NCBI RefSeq assembly: GCF_026540895.1
Contig: NZ_JALNUR010000005.1
Span: 62,001-126,000 of the forward strand
Length of the DNA: 64,000 nt
From: Sphingomonas sp. GM_Shp_1
GTDB lineage: Bacteria > Pseudomonadota > Alphaproteobacteria > Sphingomonadales > Sphingomonadaceae
Direction of reading: 5' to 3'
Shown: positions 1 to 8,718 of the stretch, in pieces
How positions within the stretch are numbered: the first letter of the stretch is position 1
How the letters are laid out: each line of letters begins with the position of its first letter
Notes under the pieces: model-generated
Databases searched by the model: none
What the model was told of the DNA's origin: nothing
What the model saw: only the letters and a program-made list of their open reading frames with translations
Made by a program: the position numbers and the translations under genes

Positions 1-473
1 TGCGCGGCGGGGATCAGGCGGCGGTTGACGACGAAGGCGACCGGCTCGGCGGTGACGCCGTAACCCATGTTCTTCCACACCGCCGTATCCGGCAGGGCGG
101 GCTTTTCGGGGCTGAGATAGCTTTGCGCATAGCCGTCGTTGATCAGCTTGGCCTGAAGGTCCATCGCGGAGGACCAGACCAGATCGGCCCCCGGTGTCCG
201 GCCCCGCGCCTCGGCGACCACCCGGTCGTAGATGGTGCTCGATTCCAGATCGTCATAGCGCACCTGGACGCCGGGATAGGTGCGGCGAAAAGCGGCCATC
301 AGCGGCTGCATCGCGGCGGTGTCGGCATTGCCGTAGATGCGCACCATGCGCTCGCCCCGGGCATTGGCGACCAGCGCGTCATAGGAGCGGGGATAACCGG
401 TCGGGCGCTGCGCATCGGTGCGGGTGGACGCCATGGCGCCCAGCATCAGCATCGATAGAATTACCATTCGCAT
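1..473 (-). CDS. ABC transporter substrate-binding protein, N-terminal part (cut by window edge)
   Basis: About 157 codons are visible; the gene runs off the left edge. It begins MRMVILSMLMLGAMAS, a short hydrophobic export signal. A region typical of periplasmic iron/carboxylate-type solute-binding proteins follows (RIYGNADTAAMQPLMAAFRR, then YDDLESSTIYDRVVAEA and DLVWSSAMDLQ). It would bind its ligand in the periplasm and deliver it to an inner-membrane ABC permease that is not in view. It is divergent from a TctD/TctE-like two-component system with a 100-bp shared promoter region. In other proteobacteria that arrangement often marks a sensor tuned to the same ligand. The ligand itself cannot be read from this fragment. 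Confidence 0.7.
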   Translation of the reverse strand, partial: MRMVILSMLMLGAMASTRTDAQRPTGYPRSYDALVANARGERMVRIYGNADTAAMQPLMAAFRRTYPGVQVRYDDLESSTIYDRVVAEARGRTPGADLVWSSAMDLQAKLINDGYAQSYLSPEKPALPDTAVWKNMGYGVTAEPVAFVVNRRLIPAA

Positions 474-573
474 CGTTCAGGTCCTCTCGCTTCCCGCCTC
501 TGAGTTCGGATAAGCTCAAGGACATGGATTATCCCCGCAAGCTGTCATCCGCCTTTCACGGAGGCGCCGCATC

Positions 574-1239
574 ATGCGGATTCTGATCGTCGAGGACGAT
601 GCGGCATTGGCGCGCGGGATCGTCGCGCTGTTGCGTACGGCGGGGCACGCGGTCGATCATGTCGCCACCGGCGAGGATGCGCTGATGGTCGCCGCGGACG
701 AGGCCTATGCGCTGGTCGTCCTGGATGTCGGGCTGCCGGATATCGATGGCTTTTCGGTGCTTCAGACGCTCAGGCGGCAGGGGAACCGGGTGCCGGTGAT
801 GATGCTGACCGCGCGCGACGCGCTGGATGACCGGGTGCGCGGACTCGACCTGGGGGCGGACGATTATCTGCGAAAGCCCTTTGCGCCGGAGGAACTGGAG
901 GCGCGGATCCGGGCGCTCGGGCGGCGGCGCGGCGGCGATCCCACGCCCGAGCTGGTGGTCGGGGCGCTGGTGCTGGACCGTTCGCGCGGGTCGGCGCGTG
1001 TGGGCGCGCGGACGCTCGATCTGCGCCGTCGCGAATGGGCGGTCCTCGATGCGCTGGCGACCCGCGCAGGCCAGATCGTTCCGCGCGAGACGCTGCAATC
1101 CGAGGTGTTCGGCTATGACGAGCCGGTCGGCCCCAATGCGATCGAGGTGAACATCACGCGGCTGCGCGGCAAGCTGGCCCCCAATGGTCCGGCGATCCGC
1201 ACGGTGCGCGGGGTCGGCTATATGCTCGATGCCCATTAA
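574..1239 (+). CDS. OmpR-family response regulator (TctD/QseB-like)
   Basis: This 221-residue protein has an N-terminal receiver domain (residues 1-115) and a C-terminal winged-helix DNA-binding domain (about 125-218), the usual OmpR layout and length. The acidic pair is in ILIVEDD, the phosphoacceptor is Asp51 (VVLDVGLPD), and the conserved lysine lies in YLRKPFAPEEL. The winged helix shows EVNITRLRGKL and the usual ending TVRGVGYMLD. It overlaps the histidine kinase gene by 11 bp, so the pair is translationally coupled. The divergent solute-binding gene is the most likely target. Confidence 0.9.
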   Translation: MRILIVEDDAALARGIVALLRTAGHAVDHVATGEDALMVAADEAYALVVLDVGLPDIDGFSVLQTLRRQGNRVPVMMLTARDALDDRVRGLDLGADDYLRKPFAPEELEARIRALGRRRGGDPTPELVVGALVLDRSRGSARVGARTLDLRRREWAVLDALATRAGQIVPRETLQSEVFGYDEPVGPNAIEVNITRLRGKLAPNGPAIRTVRGVGYMLDAH

Positions 1240-2665
1240 GCGCGCACGGAGCGGCGCACTGGCGCTGCGTACCCGGCTGCTCGCGGCGATGCTGGCGCCG
1301 ATGCTGGCGATCGCGGTGTTGCTGGGGCTGGCGGGTGCGACGCTGATCGCCGATGTGGTCCGGCGGACCAATGACCGCGTGCTCGGCGGCGCGCTGGGCG
1401 CGGTGGCCGAGACGGTGCAGGTGGAACGCGGCGAGGTGACGCTCGACCTGCCCGCGGCCGCGTTCGGAATGCTGGAGAATAGCGAGCGAGACAATGTCTA
1501 TTACCGGATTGCGGTGGGGGGGCGCCTGCTGACCGGCTATGTCGATCTGCCCGCGCCCGACATCGCCGAACTGGCGCTCGACACGCCGCGCTTTCGTTTG
1601 GCCCATTATCGCGGCCAGGATATCCGCATCGCCGAGGTGCGCCGCGCGCTGCCGCGGATCGGTGCGCCGGTGATCGTGCAGGTCGCCGAGACGCTCGATG
1701 GTCGCCGCGCGCTGCAACGGCGGCTGATGGTGGCGCTGGTGCTGGGGGAATTGCTGCTGGTCGGCGTCGCGCTGCTGCTGATCCGCCCGGCGCTGGCTTG
1801 GAGCCTGCGCCCGCTGGCGGGACTGCGGGGCGCGGTGGCGGCTCGCGACACACGCGCGACGCCGGATCTGTCACCGCTCGATACCGGGCCGCTACCGGTC
1901 GAGCTTCGGCCGCTCGCCGATGCGTTCGACCATCTGCTCGCCCGGCTGGACAGCGCGACGGCGGGGATGCGGCGCTTCACCGCCGATGCCTCGCACCAGA
2001 TGCGTACGCCGCTCGCGGTGCTGAAGGTGCAGGTCGCCCTGGCACGCCGTGGCAATCCGGCCGCACTGGGCGAGATCGCCGATGCCGCCGACCGGCTGGA
2101 GCATCTGGTGACGCAGCTACTTGCGCTCGCCCGCGCTGAAGAAGCGGGCGTCGCGCCGCCGCGCGAGCGGGTCGACCTGCGCGAGGTCGCGGTCGCCGTC
2201 ATCAACCGCCGTATCGCGCAGGCGATCGAGGCGGGGATCGACGTCCATCTCGACGCCCCCACCGACATCGCGATCGCCAGCCACCGCACCTTGCTGTTCG
2301 AAATCCTCTCCAACCTGCTCGACAATGCGATCCGCTACAATCGGCGGGGTGGTCAGGTGATGCTGAACATCTCCTGCGAGGACGGGGAGGGGGTCCGGAT
2401 GACGGTGGCCGATGACGGCCCCGGCCTGCCCGACGCCGAGCTGGCCCGTCTCGGCGAACGCTTCACCCGCCTGTCGACCGCGCGCGACAGCGAGGGCAGC
2501 GGCCTGGGCCTCGCCATCGTCCGCTCCGCCGCCTCACGGCTCGACGCCTCGCTGGAGATCGTCAACACCCGCCCCGGACTGCGCATCACCCTGCATTTCG
2601 GGAGTGACGGCGTAGGGACAGCGGAACCTGGCAAGCCGGACGGGCCGATAGTGCCGGTTGCATAA
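1229..2665 (+). CDS. Sensor histidine kinase (TctE-like)
   Basis: The start at 1229 (MPIKRARSG) is chosen because it overlaps the regulator's stop in the usual coupled way; an in-frame ATG-like start further up would lie inside the regulator. The 478-residue protein has a first membrane segment (17-41), a periplasmic sensor region of about 120 residues, and a second membrane segment (166-188). A HAMP linker, a HisKA domain with His256 (DASHQMRTPL) and an HATPase domain with N box NLLDNAIRYN, G1 VADDGPGLP and G2 GSGLGLAIV follow. It would autophosphorylate and pass phosphate to Asp51 of the neighbouring regulator. The signal is unknown. Confidence 0.9.
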   Translation: MPIKRARSGALALRTRLLAAMLAPMLAIAVLLGLAGATLIADVVRRTNDRVLGGALGAVAETVQVERGEVTLDLPAAAFGMLENSERDNVYYRIAVGGRLLTGYVDLPAPDIAELALDTPRFRLAHYRGQDIRIAEVRRALPRIGAPVIVQVAETLDGRRALQRRLMVALVLGELLLVGVALLLIRPALAWSLRPLAGLRGAVAARDTRATPDLSPLDTGPLPVELRPLADAFDHLLARLDSATAGMRRFTADASHQMRTPLAVLKVQVALARRGNPAALGEIADAADRLEHLVTQLLALARAEEAGVAPPRERVDLREVAVAVINRRIAQAIEAGIDVHLDAPTDIAIASHRTLLFEILSNLLDNAIRYNRRGGQVMLNISCEDGEGVRMTVADDGPGLPDAELARLGERFTRLSTARDSEGSGLGLAIVRSAASRLDASLEIVNTRPGLRITLHFGSDGVGTAEPGKPDGPIVPVA

Positions 2666-2690
2666 CGGGGCGGCTGCCCTCCTAGGACCA

Positions 2691-2870
2691 ATCGACATTT
2701 AGGCTGCACGATCTTTATTCCTCCCCTGCAAGGGGAGGGGGACCATGCGAAGCATGGTGGAGGGGTGTAACCAGCCGTGAGTTTGGTCGATCTCTCCAAC
2801 GGGACACCCCTCCGTCAGGCCTTCGGCCTGCCACCTTCCCTTCCAGGGGAGGAATAGAGTGAATGTCGAT
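2691..2870. repeat. Palindromic interspersed repeat, about 180 bp (MITE/REP-like)
   Basis: The 271-bp gap between the kinase and the amidase holds no gene. It contains a nested palindrome. The outer ends are ATCGACATT (2691) and AATGTCGAT (2862), with inner arms ATTCCTCCCCTG (2717) and CAGGGGAGGAAT (2844). Further inside, GGAGGGGTGT pairs with ACACCCCTCC. It also holds small hairpins, CCATGCGAAGCATGG and CAGGCCTTCGGCCTG. No coding sequence is visible. Such elements recur between genes in sphingomonad genomes and may fold as RNA downstream of the kinase gene. Confidence 0.7.
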
Positions 2871-2936
2871 CGGCCCTACATCCGAATTTGAGGCCAGGGG
2901 GCACGCGACTTGGCGGTTTCCCTTCGTGTCCTCGGG

Positions 2937-4502
2937 CTATTCCGCCATGCGCCGTGCCTCGGGGATGGCCTGTCCGATCCAGGGGGACGCCTGTTCATAG
3001 GCATGGCCGACCTGCAATACGGCAAGATCGGAATGGTTGGGACCGATGATCTGCAGACCGATCGGCAGCTTGTGGGGGCCGCCGAAACCGGCGGGCACCG
3101 CAAGGGTCGGCAGGCCCGCCATGGTCGGCGGCAGGGTTACTTCCATCCAGCGGTGATAGCTGTCCATCGCCCGGCCGGCGATCTCCTTCGGCCAGCGCTG
3201 GGCGACAGGAAAGGGAAAGACCTGCGCCGTCGGTAGAACGACGAAATCATAGCGATCGAACAGGGTGCGGAAGGCCTGATAGATGCGGCTGCGGCCCTGC
3301 GACGCTTCCGCTACCTGTCGGCCAGTGAGCGCCAGATAGCCTTCGACCTCGTAGATCGCTTCGGGCTTCATCAGCGCGCGTTTCGCCGGATCATGGTAGA
3401 AATCGATCAGATCCGATCCCACCGACCAGAAGCGCAGCGTCAGCGCGGTTTGCCACATCTCCGCCGCCGACAGGGCCAGCCGCGCCTCTTCCACCTCCAT
3501 GCCGATCGCGCGGAAAGCGGAAAGCGCGTGGGTGCAGGTCTCGATTACGCCCGGCTCGGTGGCCAGCGCGCCTTGCAGATCGCCGAGCCAGCCGATCCGG
3601 CGGCCTTTCCAATCACGATCGAGCGGGCGCGCGAAGGCGGTCGGATCGTCGGAAAGCGAGAAGGGCGCGCGCGGATCGGCCCCCGCCTGCACCGATAGCA
3701 GCAGCGCCAGATCGCGCACGCGCCGCGCCATCGGGCCGGATGTGGCGAAGGTCTGGCCGAACACGTCGCTCGACGGCACGGACGGGACACGCCCGAAGGA
3801 TGGGCGGAAGCCGAAGACGTTGTTCCAGCCGGCGGGGTTGCGCAACGATCCGCCGAAATCGCTGCCATCGGCAAGCGGCACCATATGGAGCGCCAGCGCC
3901 ACCGCGCCCCCGCCGGTGCTGCCACCCGCGGCGAATGCCGGGTTCCAGGCGTTGCGGGTGGTGTCGAACAACGGGTTGAAGCTGTGCGATCCGAGCGCGA
4001 ATTCGGGCACGTTCGATTTGCCCACGAAGATCGCCCCGGCGTCCCGCATCCGCGCGACCACCAGCGAGTCGGCGGTGGGGATATTGTCCCGCAGGATCGG
4101 CGAGCCCTGGGTGGTGCGGATGCCGCGCGTCGGTGCGGTGTCCTTCACCGCATGCGGAAAGCCATGCAGCGGCCCGCGGAAGCGGCCCGCTGCGGCGTCC
4201 GCGTCGCATGCCACGGCCATGTCCATCAGCCGCTCCGGGCGAACCTGCGAGACGATCGCGTTGAAGCGGGGGTTCAACCGCTCGAACCGCGCCAGATGGG
4301 CGGTCATGACCTCGCGGCTCGAAACCTGCTTGCGTCGAATGGCGGCCGCCAGGTCGGTCGCGCCGAGATCCAGCACGTCGCCGGCTTTGGCGGCACCGGC
4401 TGCGGCCCCGGCCCCGACATTTGCCGCTGCGATCGCGGCCGGAGCGGCGAGGAGGGTTCGCCGCGTCAGCCGCCCCGGGGGGTGTTGAGGTTTGTCACTC
4501 AT
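2937..4502 (-). CDS. Amidase-signature family amidase, Tat-exported
   Basis: This 521-residue enzyme of the amidase-signature family hydrolyses C-N amide bonds. The catalytic Ser-cisSer-Lys triad is visible: Lys120 (HAVKDTAP), Ser195 (GGSTGGGA, where the usual second serine is threonine) and nucleophile Ser219 (DFGGSLRNPAG). The N-terminus has a twin-arginine signal (LTRRTLLAAPAAIAAA), so it probably works in the periplasm. It is followed by a TonB-dependent receptor, an amidohydrolase and a MocR regulator on the same strand. This suggests that a peptide-like or N-acyl compound is taken up and cleaved. The exact substrate is not deducible. Confidence 0.88.
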   Translation of the reverse strand: MSDKPQHPPGRLTRRTLLAAPAAIAAANVGAGAAAGAAKAGDVLDLGATDLAAAIRRKQVSSREVMTAHLARFERLNPRFNAIVSQVRPERLMDMAVACDADAAAGRFRGPLHGFPHAVKDTAPTRGIRTTQGSPILRDNIPTADSLVVARMRDAGAIFVGKSNVPEFALGSHSFNPLFDTTRNAWNPAFAAGGSTGGGAVALALHMVPLADGSDFGGSLRNPAGWNNVFGFRPSFGRVPSVPSSDVFGQTFATSGPMARRVRDLALLLSVQAGADPRAPFSLSDDPTAFARPLDRDWKGRRIGWLGDLQGALATEPGVIETCTHALSAFRAIGMEVEEARLALSAAEMWQTALTLRFWSVGSDLIDFYHDPAKRALMKPEAIYEVEGYLALTGRQVAEASQGRSRIYQAFRTLFDRYDFVVLPTAQVFPFPVAQRWPKEIAGRAMDSYHRWMEVTLPPTMAGLPTLAVPAGFGGPHKLPIGLQIIGPNHSDLAVLQVGHAYEQASPWIGQAIPEARRMAE

Positions 4503-4587
4503 GGGTCGTCATCTTCGTTCGCCCCTCCTGAACGATGGACCATATGCCCCCGGCAAACCGCCGAACGGCCCCCTCAATATCCGACCG

Positions 4588-6825
4588 TCAATATTCGAAC
4601 GTGATGGACGATTTGAAGGTTCGTGGCGCACCCATGGTTAGATAGCCGAGTACCGCGGAGGACCAGTAATCCTTGTTCGTCACATTCTCGGCGCTGAGGC
4701 GGAAGGTCACCGGATGGCGGTCCGCGACGAAGACATAGCGCAGGCCGAGGTCCAGGCGCGTCCAGGCCGGAATGGAAAGTGTGTTGATATTGTTGACATA
4801 TTGCCGATCGGTATAGACCAGGCGACCGGTGAAGGTTGCGCTTCTCAGAAATGGTGGCACCACCTCCGCTCCGAAATTGACCTGCCATTCTGGAACGCCG
4901 ATCCCGCGCTTGCCGCGCAGGTCATAGGGTACGCGGTTGATATAGGTGACCTGCCGGATCACCTCGGCCTGCGTATAGGTGGCGCCGCCGATGAAGCGGA
5001 GCCAGTCGGTCGGTTCGCCGTTCAGGCTCAACTCGACGCCGCGATTGCGTTGTTCGCCATCGACCAGCAACGAAACCTGACCGACCGCCGGTCCGTCGAC
5101 ATAGGATGAGATCGGCTGGTTCGTCTGATAGACCGCCGCCGTCCCGGTCAATCCGCGCAGCGCGAATTTGATGCCGCCTTCATATTGTACCGAGCGATAG
5201 GGCTCGAAGATCTGCCCCGAATTGGCGACCGTCAGGCCGCCAAAGGTCGCGGGGGCGACGGCTCCCTGCACCAGCGCCTCGATGCGGTTGGCGTAGATCG
5301 ACAAGCTATCGGTCGGCTTCGCGACCAGCCCGACCACGGGCGTTACCGCGTCACGGATGACCTGGGTGACGCGGTAGCCGGGACTATAGGCGAAGGTCCG
5401 GGAATCCATCTTCTGGTACCGTCCGCCCAGGGTCAGCAGCAGCCGGTCCTCCAGAAAGCCCAGCGTATCCGACGCGAACACGCTACGATAGTCGAAGGCC
5501 TGGAGCCGACGCAGGTTGCCGAGGTTGGTCAGCACGGTCGCATCCGCCGGCTTGGCGACCTGCGGCGCGTTGTAGAGATTGCTGCAAAATACCGAGGACG
5601 TCAGCGATGCCGCCGGAATGCCGGTGCAGTTCGGGCCGGTCCGGGTCGACGCCGGGTAGATGCCGCCGGTCGAGACGTTGCGGTTCTCCTGGAAGGTTAC
5701 CGAAGCACCGGCATTGACCTGGTGCGAGACGCCGCCGGTTGCGAACCTGGCGCGCAAGCCGAGCTGGCCTGCCTCATTATTGTCGGCGCGGGGCACATAG
5801 AGCCTGGCCTGGGTGCCGTTGCCATTGGCGGCTGCGATGGTAATCGTCGAATAGTCGCCATATTCGCTGCCGTCCCGCATGCCGAACGCGGAGTACAGCA
5901 TGACGTCCTTGGCGATATCGAGTTCGAAGCGCAGCGTGCCATAGACGTCGCGCAGCTTGGTATAGGTCCAGGCCTGACCATAGTTGGAACTGGCCCTGGG
6001 CGGTGCGGGCACGACGGTCAGCGCCGAGCCGAGGCGGATCACCGGGCGGGGCTGGAACACGCGCTGATTCTCATAGCCGAGATCGAGGAAAATGCGTGCC
6101 GGGCCACTGCGATAATCGATGCCGAGGCCACCGACGATGACGCGCTTGTCCTCATTGTCGATCGCATTCTCGCCTTGGCGATAGACCCCGTTGGCGCGGA
6201 TGCCGAGTTCGTCATGGGGCCCGAAGCGCCTGCCCGCGTCGAAATTGCCGCCGAAGATGCTCTTACCGCTGAAGCTGCCGGTGATGCGATACAATGGCTT
6301 GTCGGCGCGCTTCGGCGTCAGGTTGATGCCGCCGCCGACCCCGGACCCGCCCGGCGGGGCGCCGAACAGGAAGGCGCTGGCTCCGTTGAGAACCTGGACG
6401 CCCTCGTAGAGTTCGGGGGAGATCAACTGGCGCGGCGTGATCCCGTACATGCCGTCGATCGCGATGTCGTCGCCATAGAGCGGAAAGCCGCGGACCATGA
6501 ACAGCTCGGCCTGATTGCCATTGCCCGAGGTGATGCGCACCGAGGGATCGTTCTTCATCACGTCGCCGATCGTCTCCGACTGCTGGTCGAGGATCAGTTT
6601 GGCGGTGTAGGTGGTGACGTTGAACGGCGTCGACATCGCATCCTGATTGCCCAGAGCGCCGAGGTTTCCGTCACTGACCACCTGCTTTTGCACCTGTTGG
6701 CCCGTGACGATGATCTCGTCGCTTTCCCTGGCCGGCTCCTCCTGCTGCGCGAAGGCGGGCGTGGTCAGCATCGTCGCAAGGGCGGTAAGGCCGGCGGTAC
6801 GAAGCCAGGAACGGCAAGCGGTCAT
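4588..6825 (-). CDS. TonB-dependent siderophore-type receptor
   Basis: The start at 6825 (MTACRSWLRTAG) is preferred. It has a GGGGGA ribosome site just upstream and gives a clean signal peptide ending TTPAFAQ; a longer frame begins 19 codons earlier. The mature 745-residue protein shows a TonB-box-like segment (DEIIVTGQQ), a plug domain (about 50-170, with FMVRGFPLYGDDIAIDGMYG and GASAFLFGAPPGGSGVGG) and a 22-strand barrel ending in aromatic FEY. The plug motifs match siderophore receptors. Its promoter region carries a 13/19 Fur-box match and an element shared with the neighbouring amidohydrolase gene. The ligand could therefore be an iron chelate or a peptide-like metabolite. Confidence 0.88.
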   Translation of the reverse strand: MTACRSWLRTAGLTALATMLTTPAFAQQEEPARESDEIIVTGQQVQKQVVSDGNLGALGNQDAMSTPFNVTTYTAKLILDQQSETIGDVMKNDPSVRITSGNGNQAELFMVRGFPLYGDDIAIDGMYGITPRQLISPELYEGVQVLNGASAFLFGAPPGGSGVGGGINLTPKRADKPLYRITGSFSGKSIFGGNFDAGRRFGPHDELGIRANGVYRQGENAIDNEDKRVIVGGLGIDYRSGPARIFLDLGYENQRVFQPRPVIRLGSALTVVPAPPRASSNYGQAWTYTKLRDVYGTLRFELDIAKDVMLYSAFGMRDGSEYGDYSTITIAAANGNGTQARLYVPRADNNEAGQLGLRARFATGGVSHQVNAGASVTFQENRNVSTGGIYPASTRTGPNCTGIPAASLTSSVFCSNLYNAPQVAKPADATVLTNLGNLRRLQAFDYRSVFASDTLGFLEDRLLLTLGGRYQKMDSRTFAYSPGYRVTQVIRDAVTPVVGLVAKPTDSLSIYANRIEALVQGAVAPATFGGLTVANSGQIFEPYRSVQYEGGIKFALRGLTGTAAVYQTNQPISSYVDGPAVGQVSLLVDGEQRNRGVELSLNGEPTDWLRFIGGATYTQAEVIRQVTYINRVPYDLRGKRGIGVPEWQVNFGAEVVPPFLRSATFTGRLVYTDRQYVNNINTLSIPAWTRLDLGLRYVFVADRHPVTFRLSAENVTNKDYWSSAVLGYLTMGAPRTFKSSITFEY

Positions 6826-6867
6826 GCGAAATCCCCCAGAAACCGGAAACAAGGCCAGTCCACTCCC

Positions 6868-6886
6868 GATTGTGCGTCTCATTATC
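6868..6886. promoter_or_regulatory. Fur-box-like site ahead of the TonB receptor
   Basis: GATTGTGCGTCTCATTATC matches the classical 19-bp Fur consensus GATAATGATAATCATTATC at 13 positions, with the right half perfect (TCATTATC). It lies 43-61 bp upstream of the receptor start. This fits iron repression of a siderophore-type receptor, but it is a single-site visual match. Confidence 0.45.
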
Positions 6887-6914
6887 CGAACAGTGTTGGC
6901 CCATTACCGGTCGG

Positions 6915-6954
6915 GCAAAACATCCAGTTTATGCAGAGGGGAGGGGACCAAGCC
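6915..6954 (-). promoter_or_regulatory. Shared promoter element, copy 1 (upstream of TonB receptor)
   Basis: The plus strand reads CAAAACATCCAGTTT followed about 14 bp later by GGGACCAAGCC. The same two blocks at almost the same spacing recur at 8680-8718 ahead of the amidohydrolase gene. Read in the direction of transcription, the block is GGCTTGGTCCC. GCTTGGTCCC also occurs in the regulator's own promoter (10237-10246). It is a candidate MocR operator. Confidence 0.45.
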
Positions 6955-6960
6955 GCCGGG

Positions 6961-8631
6961 TCAGGCGACGAAGCGCGGCACCCCGTCCACGACGGTCCGC
7001 AGCACCTTCGCGTCGGTCATCCTTTCCGGGTCGATCGCGAAAAGATCGGTATCGAAGACTGTGAAATCCGCAAGGAAGCCCGGCGCCAGAACGCCCAGTC
7101 GCCGTTCCGCAAAGGCGGCATAGGCGCCGCCCCGCGTATAGCCGGACAGCGCCTGGGCGAGGCCGATACGCTGTTCGGGATACCAGCCGCCGGGGTTCTT
7201 TCCGTCGATCGTCTCGCGGAGCACCGCCGCCTTCAGGCCGCTCAGCGGATCGATCGGAGCGACCGGCCAGTCCGACCCCATGCAGACATGCGCGCCGGAC
7301 GCGATCAGCGAATGAAAGGCGAAGCTGGTCTTCAGCCGATCCGGCCCGATGCGGAGCGCTGCCCAACGGCCATCGTCGACGGCATGATAGGGCTGGATGG
7401 AGGCGATCACGCCCTGGCGTGCGAAGCGCGAAATCGCCGCGGGGGTGAGATGCTGGGCGTGTTCGATGCGAAAGCGGCGATCGCGTTCGCCATTGGCCGC
7501 GGCGACGGATGCCATGATGTCGAGCACGGTGTCATTGGCCTTGTCCCCGATCGCATGCACCGCGATCTGCAACCCGGCCTTGTCCGCGGCCATCATCCAG
7601 CGTTCGAGGTCGGCGGGATCGGTGACGGTGATGCCATGGGTCGACGGGTCATCGACATAGGGATCGTAGAACAGGGCGGTGCGGGACCCCAGCGAACCGT
7701 CGAACACCACCTTGCAGCCCGCCAGACGCATCCCGTCGTCGCCGCTGCCATGATCGGCGATCAGCTTTGCCTGCCGCGCCCAGTCCGCCAGTGGTACATA
7801 GCTGCGAAAGCGGATGCCGGGCGACCCCGCCGCGTTCAGCCGCTGAAAGGCGGCTTGGGAAACCCAGTCGATCTCGGTGCTGTGGACGCCGGTCACCCCC
7901 TTGCTCAGTGCCAGCGCGATGCCCTGCCGTATCGCGGCGTCGATCCGCGCATCGCTGGGGGTGCCGATCGCGCGGAAAGCCAGTTGCTTGGCGGCGTCCT
8001 TGATGATGCCGGTCGGCTCGCCCTGCGCATCGCGCTCGATCACGCCGCCGGGCATGTCGGGGGTGTTGCGATCGATCCCGGCCAGTTTGAGGGCGACCGA
8101 GTTGAGCAGCATCATATGCAGGTCGTATCGTATCACCGCGACGGGCGTGTCGGCGGTGACCGGGTCGATCCAACTGCGATGCGGCATCTGGCCGCCCCAG
8201 CGGTCCTGATCCCAGTTGCCGCCCTGTAGCCATTCTCCCTTCGGCAGCTTGCGTGCCGCCTCGCCGATCCGCCGGACGAAGTCTTCGGGGCTGTCCGCCG
8301 TCCGCAGCGAAGGCTGGGTGAGCATGACGGATGCCTTGACGAAGTGGACATGCGCGTCGACGAAACCGGGCGTCACGAACGCGCCCTTGAGATCGACGAT
8401 CCGGGTCGATCTGGCGGTAGCGCTCCTGACCGCCGCGTGGCCGATCGCGCCGATCCTGTCCCCTTTGACCCCAAGCGCGTCGGTGAACAGGCCCGGGCCA
8501 GCGCCCGTCCAGATCCGTCCGTTGATGTAGGCGGTGTCGAGCGCGCCCGTCATATCCCGCGCGAGGGCAGGGGCCAGCATTGCAGCCACCCCGCCGCCGC
8601 TCGCCGTCAGAAAGCTTCGCCTGTCCATCAC
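6961..8631 (-). CDS. YtcJ-like amidohydrolase, Tat-exported
   Basis: This 556-residue metal-dependent hydrolase belongs to the amidohydrolase-3 group. A twin-arginine signal is present (MDRRSFLTASGGGVAAMLAPALA). The metal-binding barrel shows the first-strand motif DAHVHF (in PGFVDAHVHFVK), later histidines in AVHAIGDKAND and IEHAQHL, and the aspartate motif MGSDWPVAPIDP. Members hydrolyse amide or ester bonds in small molecules, and substrates are poorly known. It sits between the receptor and the MocR regulator on the same strand, with its own 86-bp upstream gap holding the shared promoter element. It probably acts in the periplasm with the neighbouring amidase. Confidence 0.87.
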   Translation of the reverse strand: MMDRRSFLTASGGGVAAMLAPALARDMTGALDTAYINGRIWTGAGPGLFTDALGVKGDRIGAIGHAAVRSATARSTRIVDLKGAFVTPGFVDAHVHFVKASVMLTQPSLRTADSPEDFVRRIGEAARKLPKGEWLQGGNWDQDRWGGQMPHRSWIDPVTADTPVAVIRYDLHMMLLNSVALKLAGIDRNTPDMPGGVIERDAQGEPTGIIKDAAKQLAFRAIGTPSDARIDAAIRQGIALALSKGVTGVHSTEIDWVSQAAFQRLNAAGSPGIRFRSYVPLADWARQAKLIADHGSGDDGMRLAGCKVVFDGSLGSRTALFYDPYVDDPSTHGITVTDPADLERWMMAADKAGLQIAVHAIGDKANDTVLDIMASVAAANGERDRRFRIEHAQHLTPAAISRFARQGVIASIQPYHAVDDGRWAALRIGPDRLKTSFAFHSLIASGAHVCMGSDWPVAPIDPLSGLKAAVLRETIDGKNPGGWYPEQRIGLAQALSGYTRGGAYAAFAERRLGVLAPGFLADFTVFDTDLFAIDPERMTDAKVLRTVVDGVPRFVA

Positions 8632-8679
8632 CGGTCCCTCCGCTTCACCGAAAAGACATCAATCCGTCGATCGCTAGCG

Positions 8680-8718
8680 CGAAACATCCAGTTCGCGCCG
8701 AACGGACCGGGCCAAGCC
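8680..8718 (-). promoter_or_regulatory. Shared promoter element, copy 2 (upstream of amidohydrolase)
   Basis: GCGAAACATCCAGTT followed by GGGCCAAGCC matches the element ahead of the TonB receptor in both blocks and spacing. It lies 49-87 bp upstream of the amidohydrolase start and touches the stop codon of the MocR-type gene. The same pair of blocks in two promoters suggests co-regulation. Confidence 0.45.

Noticed and set aside
5185..8229. Plus-strand open frame of 1014 codons
   Set aside because: It lies antisense to the TonB receptor and amidohydrolase genes, shows no family motif, and has the repetitive composition expected from the opposite strand of GC-rich coding DNA.
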